NCBI GenBank assembly: GCA_002005505.1
Contig: KV908632.1
Location: 112,289 to 176,288, forward strand
Source of the DNA: Botryococcus braunii
Taxonomy: Eukaryota > Chlorophyta > Trebouxiophyceae
DNA: 64,000 nucleotides
Direction of reading: 5' to 3'
Shown here: positions 40,715-48,853 of the stretch, in pieces
Layout: each line of letters starts with the position of its first letter
Numbering within the stretch: position 1 is the stretch's first letter
Made by a program: the position numbers and the translations under genes
Notes under the pieces: model-generated
What the model was told of the DNA's origin: nothing
The model's input: only the letters and a program-made list of their open reading frames with translations
Databases searched by the model: none

Positions 40715-43700
40715 ATGTCACAGACAGAATTACAAGATGAAGGATTCAATGTCAGTATTGAGATAGAACCTGCCAGCCCAATGGGCAGGAATGTCTTTAG
40801 GAATCCTACCTATGATGCAGAAGCAGTCACTGATGATTCTGTGTCACATGTTACAGGGGTCCTCAATGGAATGCAGCAGCAAACTGATGAGGGTCTACAA
40901 AGACCACAGGGAGACTCAGAATGGGAAGCATGGGGATATGATCCACAGACTCAAAACATACCTCTAAACCCTGCTTTCTCAAGACGAGACAACCTTGGTA
41001 CTTTTGTACCTGTTCAGCAAGCTGCTGCATCTCCTGCCCCTATGTCTTCTAGAGTGCTAGGCTTTCAAACAAATTTGCCTGCCTCCAGACCTGTCTTAAG
41101 CCCTTTGTTTGGGATACCTAGGACTGCAGTCAGGATCCCAGTGAGGCCTACACACTTACCTGTACCTAGTGCACCACTGGCAGGTGCACCAGTCAATGTT
41201 TCCTCATTCATGACAAGTGTACCACACACAGGTATTATGCTCCTTTCAGGAAACATAAATCAGGCAAGTACAGCATCAGGTAATACAGTAGTGCATGTTC
41301 CCTTAGCAACTGGTGGCACAATGCCAATCAGTCTTCCAACATCTACAATTTTAAACTCTATTGCACCAACTGTTCAAAGTGTGAGTGCTACACAGGGAAC
41401 TGCTGCACAGTCAACGGCACAAGTGTCTGCCCCACCTCCTCCACCTCCACCAGGTGGTGGGCCTCCTTATAGTGGTCCACCAGGAGGTGGTGGCTGGCCT
41501 CCAAATCCACCAGGGGGTTCTTCCTCAGGCCCTCCCTGGTTTAGTGGTGTACCTAACAGTTGGGGTATGGTGAATTCCAACCCCTATGGTTACAGTGGGT
41601 ATCCCTTCATGAAGTTCAATTCTCCTTCTCAAAGGCTTACTCCAAAGTTAGAGCCTTTGAAACTTAATGATGATAACTGGGTCATATGGTCTAGATATGT
41701 TCATGCAATGCTTATAGAGATGGGGGTAGAATACTGTATTCTTCATGACATGAGAGGTTATTTAGATGATTATAAGGCCCAGAGCATTATAACACAGTCT
41801 TGTTCAGAGGAGTATCAAATACAAATCTCTGATCATTTGTCTGCCTACTCTATGTGGGACTACTTAATGGCCCTATTTGTTACCAAAGCAAATGGCAAAA
41901 TCATATCTCTCCAGGAAGAGTCCCGCACCTTCAAGATGCATACAAATGAGAAACCTTCCTCATATGTTTTAAGGGGTAGAAAAATAGCCAACACAATTAA
42001 AAGCTTAGGACATGAGTTCAGTGACCTCTCACTCTGCACTATGCTTTTAAATGGACTCCCTGAGGAGTATAATATACATAAGCAGGTTCAACAATCTATT
42101 ATAGTGTCCAATCCTGATGTGAATCTGCTACAACACTCTTTAGAGCTGGCACATATGCAGATAGTGAATAAGAAACTCCAAACCCCACCACCTAAAACCA
42201 ACACCTTTAACCAGAAGTCCTCTCCTGGTCAAGGGTACAACCCTAAGTATAAGGCACCAAATTCTCCTACTTCAAATGCTGTAGAGAAAGGTGCTAATCA
42301 AGGTGGTGGTGGGCAGAGTGGTAAAATAGCCTTCCAACAGATAGGGAGGCCTTTACCATTTTGCAGGTACTGCAAGCAGGATGGACACAGCATAGAGACC
42401 TGCCCAAAGTTGGAGGGGAAGAGAGTTAGCTTTGCTTCTCCACCAAAGCAGAGCCACTGCACACAGCTATATACAGTTTGCTCTGAACCCTCTATTTCTG
42501 GTTGGCTGATAGATTCTGGTTCAACAGATCATATTTCCCCTGACTGTGAGAATATGATGAATTATGTCAAGTATGATAAACCAGATATCCTGATAGTAGC
42601 AAATGGTGGTAGGGAGGAAATCATTGGTGAGGGTACTGTGCAGGTCTTCCTGGAAACAGGAAACTCTCTTTACCTGTACAATGTTAAACATGTACCCTCA
42701 GCTAAAAAGCGTTTATTGTCTGTAGGGAAGGCCTATCATGATGGGTTAGATGTTCATATAAATGGCATTCACTGTCACCTTACAGATTCAAATGGTGATC
42801 TTGTGGGCATTGCTGAACATGTATACCCTTATCAGTGGCTCACAGACCTTTCTATACAAAACAGTGTTTCCCTACCAGTGTCAAATGAAAAGACACAGTG
42901 CAACCATACAAAGGTGGATGTAGATCTGGTAAACATATGGCATCAGCGTTTTGGTCATCTCTCTGCTCAAAACTTGCAAAGGTTGAGCAGGGAGAAAATG
43001 GTAGAAGGCTTAAAACTCCCATCAGGTGACCTATCCAAGTGCATTGGTCATCAAGGTACTTGCGATGCCTGTATGCATGGGAGACAGACAGCCTCACCAT
43101 TTAAATCAACCCAAAATACTTGTTCAAAACCTCTTGAAGTCATTCACATGGACCTTATGGGCCCCATAGATCCTGAAACTCCTGAAGGATACAAGTATGC
43201 CCTTGTCATTTTGGATGAGTTCACAGAGTACTCATTTGTTGTTCTGATTAAATCTAAGAGTGATGCAGCAAAAGAAGCTACATACATTCTCACAGCTTTG
43301 CAAAACCAGCAAGACTGTAAAGTACAATTTATCAGAACAGATAATGGTACTGAGTTCAATGGGTTGTTCAAATTCTGTAGGGAGCATGGGGCAGTTCACC
43401 AGAAGACTGCCCCATATGCACATCAGCAGAATGGGAAAATAGAGAGGCTCAACCGTACGCTACAGGAGAAAGCAAGGTGTTTGCTAGCTGCCTCAGGTTT
43501 ATCATCTGAAAACTGGGGTGAAGCTCTTCTTACTTCAAATTATGTTAGAAATATGTCTCCTGTTAAGCACTTGAGCAAAACCCCATTTGAAATGATGCAT
43601 GGAAAGGCTCCCAATGTTTCACATCTCAGAATCTTTGGCTCCAAATGTTTTCTCCTTCTTCCTAAGTCAAAGAGGGGAGGGAAATTTGAGCCTGTCAGTG

Positions 43701-45277
43701 CTGAGGGTATCTTTGTAGGTTATGATGGCCTTAGCAAGAACTACAAAGTTCTTGTTGATGGAAAGATTGATGTTTACTGCAGAGAATATGTCAAATTCTC
43801 TGAACATGCTGTTCATGATCTGCCTGAAGCACTGGCTGAAGACGATGAGGATGACACTTGCCCATCACTAGTGAGTGTCTCTGATTCTGACTCAGAAGAT
43901 GGTCATTCTGATGATGTTGATACCACTGAGCAAATGCCTGATGTCTCTTTTGCATTAGATATCCCAGAAATTAGCTTAGAGCTAGATCAGGGTACTACAC
44001 TAGTTAGTGCTGGAGAGCAAACGGGAAAGGATCAGGACCACTTTGGTCTTGATCCTAGTGGGACTAAGCATGGTAAAAGTGCAGCCGCGGGAAGTACGGA
44101 CGCTTTAGGTCCAGAACCCTGTTACACAAGTGCTGCAAGTCCGCGCCCACTTAAGGGTGTTCCACAAGCGACTATCCATGAAATGAGTGGGGGGAGTGTC
44201 CCAGACCCCCAATTAGAACCTGGAGTAGACCAGGATGTGGTCCCTAAGCCTCCAGCAGGTGGTTTCAGCAGTAAGTATCCAGTTAGGAATAGGAAAAATG
44301 CAGAAACACATCCCTGGTGGTCTGGTGCACACACTACAGAAACCCAAACCTCTTTCCTTGGATATGTTCAAGTCCAAAAAGACACAATATATGTTGAACT
44401 TGTCACTTACTTTCAAGCTATCAACTCCCCTGAAGCTGAAAAATGGTTGGATGCCATGAAAGATGCAAATGGTGCTTTGTTGTCAATTACACTCTCAAAT
44501 GAGAAATTGATCAGTGACATGCTTGAGAGTTTCGATTTAAAAGGGGACAAGCCCAAATCTACTCCCCTCGATAGATCAATGAAACTCAAAAAGGGAGAAG
44601 GCAAACCACTTCCCCAAAACAACAGATATAGGGAACTGGTTGGGGGTGTTCTTTACTTGTCAAACACTACCAGACCAGACATTTCCTACTCTGCTTCTCT
44701 CCTAGCAAGATTCTCAAACTCCCCGACTTCTATTCACTGGGGGGCTGGGATTCATCTGCTCCAGTATCCGTCAGGGACCAAGGAGTTAGGTCTCAAATGG
44801 GAAAGGAGCAAGGGAGGGATCATTGGATATGTTGATTCAGACTTTGCAGGGGATCTGGATGGGTACAGATCCACCTCTGGTTTTATCTTCCTGTCTGATG
44901 GCACGGCTATCTCTTGGGGTAGCAAACTCCAAAAGCTGGCTGCCCTGTCAACTGTTGAGGCTGAATTCATAGCAATGAGCACTGGTGTCCAGGAGGCACT
45001 TTGGCTGTCCAAGTTGGTGCAGGATGTTGGAGAGGATCTGGGAACTGCAGTCATACTCTCAGATAATACTGGAGCCCTGGCCAACATTAGAGGCATACCC
45101 ATTTCACCCAGGACGAAGCACATTGGAGTCCGCTATCACAGAGTCAGGGGTGAAGTGGTCAAGGGGAACATTAATCCTCAATACATCCACACATCAGAAA
45201 ATGTTGCTGATATGTTCACCAAAATTCTACCAAAAGCCTCATTTGTTAAGTTCAGGGAGATGGCAGGAATGAAATAA
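40715..45277 (+). CDS. Cop-A copy Y' polyprotein with in-frame deletion of RT
   Basis: An uninterrupted frame runs from ATG 40715 to 45277. It encodes Gag (proline-rich N-terminus, UBN2 domain), a CCHC knuckle near residue 550, protease DSGSTDH near 598, the HHCC region, the integrase core (HMDLMGP, RTDNGTEF, QQNGKIERL) and an acidic linker. At 44461-44465 the frame jumps from the start of RT (DAMKD) to just before RNase H. Compared with copy Y, 669 bp (24957-25625, 223 codons) are missing between AGATG microhomologies. RT palm motifs are gone while RNase H (VDSDFAGD) remains. The product could at best give Gag, protease and integrase, so this copy would depend on RT from elsewhere. Confidence 0.92.
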   Translation: MSQTELQDEGFNVSIEIEPASPMGRNVFRNPTYDAEAVTDDSVSHVTGVLNGMQQQTDEGLQRPQGDSEWEAWGYDPQTQNIPLNPAFSRRDNLGTFVPVQQAAASPAPMSSRVLGFQTNLPASRPVLSPLFGIPRTAVRIPVRPTHLPVPSAPLAGAPVNVSSFMTSVPHTGIMLLSGNINQASTASGNTVVHVPLATGGTMPISLPTSTILNSIAPTVQSVSATQGTAAQSTAQVSAPPPPPPPGGGPPYSGPPGGGGWPPNPPGGSSSGPPWFSGVPNSWGMVNSNPYGYSGYPFMKFNSPSQRLTPKLEPLKLNDDNWVIWSRYVHAMLIEMGVEYCILHDMRGYLDDYKAQSIITQSCSEEYQIQISDHLSAYSMWDYLMALFVTKANGKIISLQEESRTFKMHTNEKPSSYVLRGRKIANTIKSLGHEFSDLSLCTMLLNGLPEEYNIHKQVQQSIIVSNPDVNLLQHSLELAHMQIVNKKLQTPPPKTNTFNQKSSPGQGYNPKYKAPNSPTSNAVEKGANQGGGGQSGKIAFQQIGRPLPFCRYCKQDGHSIETCPKLEGKRVSFASPPKQSHCTQLYTVCSEPSISGWLIDSGSTDHISPDCENMMNYVKYDKPDILIVANGGREEIIGEGTVQVFLETGNSLYLYNVKHVPSAKKRLLSVGKAYHDGLDVHINGIHCHLTDSNGDLVGIAEHVYPYQWLTDLSIQNSVSLPVSNEKTQCNHTKVDVDLVNIWHQRFGHLSAQNLQRLSREKMVEGLKLPSGDLSKCIGHQGTCDACMHGRQTASPFKSTQNTCSKPLEVIHMDLMGPIDPETPEGYKYALVILDEFTEYSFVVLIKSKSDAAKEATYILTALQNQQDCKVQFIRTDNGTEFNGLFKFCREHGAVHQKTAPYAHQQNGKIERLNRTLQEKARCLLAASGLSSENWGEALLTSNYVRNMSPVKHLSKTPFEMMHGKAPNVSHLRIFGSKCFLLLPKSKRGGKFEPVSAEGIFVGYDGLSKNYKVLVDGKIDVYCREYVKFSEHAVHDLPEALAEDDEDDTCPSLVSVSDSDSEDGHSDDVDTTEQMPDVSFALDIPEISLELDQGTTLVSAGEQTGKDQDHFGLDPSGTKHGKSAAAGSTDALGPEPCYTSAASPRPLKGVPQATIHEMSGGSVPDPQLEPGVDQDVVPKPPAGGFSSKYPVRNRKNAETHPWWSGAHTTETQTSFLGYVQVQKDTIYVELVTYFQAINSPEAEKWLDAMKDANGALLSITLSNEKLISDMLESFDLKGDKPKSTPLDRSMKLKKGEGKPLPQNNRYRELVGGVLYLSNTTRPDISYSASLLARFSNSPTSIHWGAGIHLLQYPSGTKELGLKWERSKGGIIGYVDSDFAGDLDGYRSTSGFIFLSDGTAISWGSKLQKLAALSTVEAEFIAMSTGVQEALWLSKLVQDVGEDLGTAVILSDNTGALANIRGIPISPRTKHIGVRYHRVRGEVVKGNINPQYIHTSENVADMFTKILPKASFVKFREMAGMK

Positions 45278-45563
45278 TTTTTTTTTTTGTATTGTGCTTT
45301 TGACTATCAAGATAAATCAGAAACCCTGCGCATCAACAGATACTCCCCACCATAAACCCACCTTGAAGAAGGGGGAGATGACACCGCACCCAATAAAAAA
45401 GAGGGGGGGTCATTTGGTGGCTGGATGTCAAGGGGTTTGTGGCTGACACGGTTTGGAGCACCGAGCCATTGCAACATCTGATGATTTTCTTGATGCTCAT
45501 TAGCCTCAAAATGTTACCAGCTAATGAATTGCATAAAAGTTTCATACTTCACATGAGGGGAGG
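45278..45563 (+). other. Cop-A copy Y' 3' UTR and polypurine tract
   Basis: Non-coding. The purine tract ATGAGGGGAGG (45553-45563) abuts the LTR, as in copy Y. Confidence 0.8.
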
Positions 45564-46340
45564 TGTTGGCAAAGACATCTTTTATTGGACATATAATGTC
45601 TTAGCATAAGTTACATGTTCGTATGAACCTTAGTTTATGGCCCTACAATAATGAACAGTTATCTTACTTTGCAAAAATTGGGTCTTTCCGTAAAATCCGG
45701 AGGTTCTTAGAGATACGGATGTTTTAGGACGACAACGGATGTTTCGGACTCTTGTTGATTCGGTCGATTTCGAAGTACGAGTCGATCGGCCACGTACAAT
45801 AAACAATTGGCTGCAAAGTGTACTTGTTTTTAAGTACGATCGGTTATTTTGCGAATGAGTCGACGAGGCCGATCGACAAGGCGTAGAAGTATTTCTGTCC
45901 ATAAGTGTCGACGGAGCTGATCGACTGGGCCGATCGACGCGGCATATAGCATTCTGGCAAGTAGTATTCTGTCAATAGGAATCTGTTTTGCACGGAACAA
46001 CGATTCTAGGTGGATAAAGGGGTAGAGACAGAGTCGTATCCTCAGACATTCGATTGCTGTCTCCGGTGCCTCAAGTCGGACCTCTGTATTTCCGTTTGGC
46101 ACCGTCCTTTGCCTGCATTAACTCAGCTGTCGCTTGCTATGCAGGTGTGTTTAGTTGTTTCGAGCTTTATTGTATAGTTTGATATATGTAATAGACATTC
46201 GATTGCTGTCTCCGGTGCCTCAAGTCGGACCTTTGTAATTCCGTTTGGCACCGTCCTTTGCCTGCATTAACTCAGCTGTCGCTTGCTATGCAGGAATCCT
46301 GAAACTGTTTTTGATCAAATTGACATCAAATAATCGAATA
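45564..46340 (+). repeat. Cop-A copy Y' 3' LTR (diverged)
   Basis: It is 777 bp with about ten substitutions against the other three Cop-A LTRs, two of them in R2 only. It is followed directly by Cop-D LTR sequence with no target duplication. Confidence 0.9.
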
Positions 46341-47326
46341 AAGGCGCTCCTGTCGAACCTGTATCAGTCGCGCGCAAAGGGTACGTTAGCACTTTGACAG
46401 ATGATAGAATAGCATGATGTATTTGATAACCACTGCATTTGCAATGTTGCTCATTGCTCTGGCTAAATCGTAATGCTTGGGGCAATAGGTGTGTCGAGGT
46501 CTGACTGACGAAACCTCTACAGTGCATTGACAAATCCTTTTGCGGACTTACAGGTATTGATGTAGTTGTGATTTAATGAGATAATTCCTATTTGGTTAGA
46601 TATTTCGTTGACTGTCGCAAAGCTGTGCTGTTAGGTCGTCAAGGGATCGAGTGTGCCGGACTCAGGTCCGGCACAGAACATGTTTGAGACGATGCTATAA
46701 AACCAGCTGATGTGAGAAGTAATTTATGCGTATATGAGATTGTGCCAGTAGGGCAAGCAGTAATATTGTCCCATGTAATCGATTCGTTGGTTGGCCGAAT
46801 CCTGTGCCACGGAATGGAAGTCCTGTCTGTTTGCTACAAGTTGAAGCTTGCTATTGCATATTTGATTTGTGTTTGAGACAGTCGCACTTGCTTTTTGGTT
46901 GCCACAAGGGAAGGCGCTCCTGTCGAACCTGTATCAGTCGCGCGCAAAGGGTGTGTCGAGGTCTGACTGACGAAACCTCTACAGTGCATTGACAAATCCT
47001 TTTGCGGACTTACAGGTGTTCTCTCTGCCCATAACCTTTCACAACTTGGTGTCGTTTCACGCGAGTGACGTCTTATTTTCCGGCTGGTGTTCACCACGAC
47101 CGAGTGACCACGGGCAAAGGCGGAGGGTGAGGAGATTAGCTACCTCCTTCACTAGTAACTCCCCGAAGCACGCCTGACCCAGAAGCATGTACTACAGTGG
47201 GCGTTGCCTGAGAAGTAGTACAATAGCTGGACCTCTGAAACGTCCAAGGGGAAGTGTTGTAGGTAATGACCTAGATCAGGTAATTACTTAGGGAGCATTA
47301 CTGTTGGACTGATTCAGAGGTATTCT
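46341..47326 (+). mobile_element. Cop-D outer copy: coding-less deletion derivative (LTR, 3' UTR, LTR)
   Basis: The 3' half of a Cop-D LTR (46341-47043) is joined directly to the Cop-D 3' UTR (47044-47254, ending in the tract AAGGGGAAG). The first 72 bp of a 3' LTR (47255-47326) follow. The primer site and the entire coding region are deleted at a short ACA homology. The 3' LTR is split at 47326 by copy D3 and resumes at 55687-56983. Confidence 0.85.
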
Positions 47327-48702
47327 TGTTGTAGGTAATGACCTAGATCAGGTAATTACTTAGGGAGCATTACTGTTGGACTTATTCAGAGGTATTCTTC
47401 TGACTCATCCTAGGCAAAACAGTCGTGCATGCCAGGCTGCCCTGGACGGCACGACACTGTTGTGCCTTAGGTGTAAACTACTGCATATGTCTCCCAGCTA
47501 GTCCTAGGAACTTGGCTGTGAAGCGACATAATTCCTTGACAGACTTCAGTCTTCCTCACGTAACTTCACGAAGAGGTTAGGACAACTTTGCATTGACTCA
47601 CACAGCATCGTGGCACTCAGTGGAATTTGTTTTTGGGACCTCGAATACGTATTCGAGGTCAGTCAAACTAATTCTTAGGCGGCCACATCAGTGTGTTTAA
47701 TCAGGTACAGAAAATGGGACCTTAAGGTATTTTGTCTAGGAAACATCATCCGTATTGGATTACCAATTAGGGACCTTTTGGAGTGAGAAGCTTTCAGGGA
47801 CTCGACTTTTATCGAGTCCCTTGGGCGCCAAACACGGTCAGGTATTTAACTGCTGGAGGCGACAGACTCGTCATTCGTTGGTTGGCCGAATCCTGTGCCA
47901 CGGAATGGAAGTCCTGTCTGTTTGCTGCAAGTTGAAGCTTGCTATTGCATATTTGATTTGTCTTTGAGACAGTCGCACTTGCTTATTGGTTGCCGCAAGG
48001 GAAGGCGCTCCTTTCGAACCTGTATCAGTCGCGCCAAAGGGTACGTTGTCACTTTGACAGAGGATAGAATAGCATGATGTATTTGATAACCACTGCATTT
48101 GCAATGTTGCTCATTGCTCTGGCTAAATCGTAATGCTTGGGGCAATAGGTGTGTCGAGGTCTGACTGACGAAACCTCTACAGTGCATTGACAAATCCTTT
48201 TGCGGACTTACAGGTATTGATGTAGTTGTGATTTAATGAGATAATTCCTATTTGGTTAGACATTTTGTTGACTGTCGCAAAACTGTGCTGTTAGGTCGTC
48301 AAGGGAACGAGTGTGCCGGACTCAGGTCCGGCACAGAACATGTCTGAGACGATGCTATGAAATCAGCTGATGAGAGAAGTAATTTATGCGTATATGAGAT
48401 TGTGCCAGTAGGGCAAGCAGTAACATTGTCCCATGTAATCGATTCGTTGGTTGGCCGAATCCTGTGCCACGGAATGGAAGTCCTGTCTGTTTGCTACAAG
48501 TTGAAGCTTGCTATTGCATATTTGATTTGTCTTTAAGACAGTCGCACTTGCTTATTGGTTGCCGCAAGGGAAGGCGCTCCTTTCGAACCTGTATCAGTCG
48601 CGCCAAAGGGTGTGTCGAGGTCTGACTGACGAAACCTCTACAGTGCATTGACAAATCCTTTTGCGGACTTACAGGTGTTCTCTCTGCCCATAACCTTTCA
48701 CA
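47327..48702 (+). repeat. Cop-D D3 5' LTR (divergent subtype)
   Basis: This 1376-bp LTR has R1, the intron-like insert and R2. Four variants against the other Cop-D LTRs (GTCTTT, CTTATTGG, CTTTCG and a lost GC in GCGCC) occur in both R1 and R2, so the two repeats evolve together. It ends CCCATAACCTTTCACA. Confidence 0.9.
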
Positions 48703-48715
48703 GGTTATGGGCCCA
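48703..48715 (+). other. Cop-D primer-binding site with U5 inverted repeat
   Basis: GGTTATGGGCCCA matches the complement of the initiator tRNA-Met anticodon region, as in Cop-C. The last LTR bases include CCCATAACC (48687-48695), the exact complement of GGTTATGGG, with seven bases between. The site can therefore fold into a 9-bp hairpin with U5. Confidence 0.85.
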
Positions 48716-48853
48716 CCTGCCCATCGAGCTACGCCGAAGCCAAGGTTGCAGAGTACGAGGAGTCCGCCTTGAATACCTGCTGCACGTCATATCCAGAACG
48801 ATTCATATCTGCAAAGTGACCCAGACTTGCAGAAACCCATAACCTTTCACACA
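48716..48853 (+). other. Cop-D D3 leader
   Basis: This leader lies between the primer site and the Gag ATG. The last 16 bases of the LTR (CCCATAACCTTTCACA, 48687-48702) are repeated at 48836-48851, immediately before the ATG. The repeat is preceded by an acceptor-like CTTGCAG (48826-48832), while the LTR copy lies downstream of a donor-like TTACAG|GTGTTC near 48675. Confidence 0.7.

Larger units (their letters stand above)
39587..46340 (+). mobile_element. Cop-A copy Y': chimeric Ty1/copia element without RT
   Basis: It has LTRs at 39587-40363 and 45564-46340 and an open polyprotein frame. The left flank GTTAT is not repeated on the right, where AAGGC and Cop-D LTR sequence follow. The two LTRs differ at about ten positions, yet the 5' LTR is almost identical to that of copy Y. 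Sequence matches copy Y nearly perfectly up to about 40580 and then diverges by about 1%. The copy is therefore best read as a recombinant of two Cop-A elements. Confidence 0.88.

Noticed and set aside
46341..47043. Tandem LTR repeats as a CRISPR or satellite array
   Set aside because: The repeats are long, few and explained by the R1/R2 structure of Cop-D LTRs and nested copies. There are no short regular spacers.
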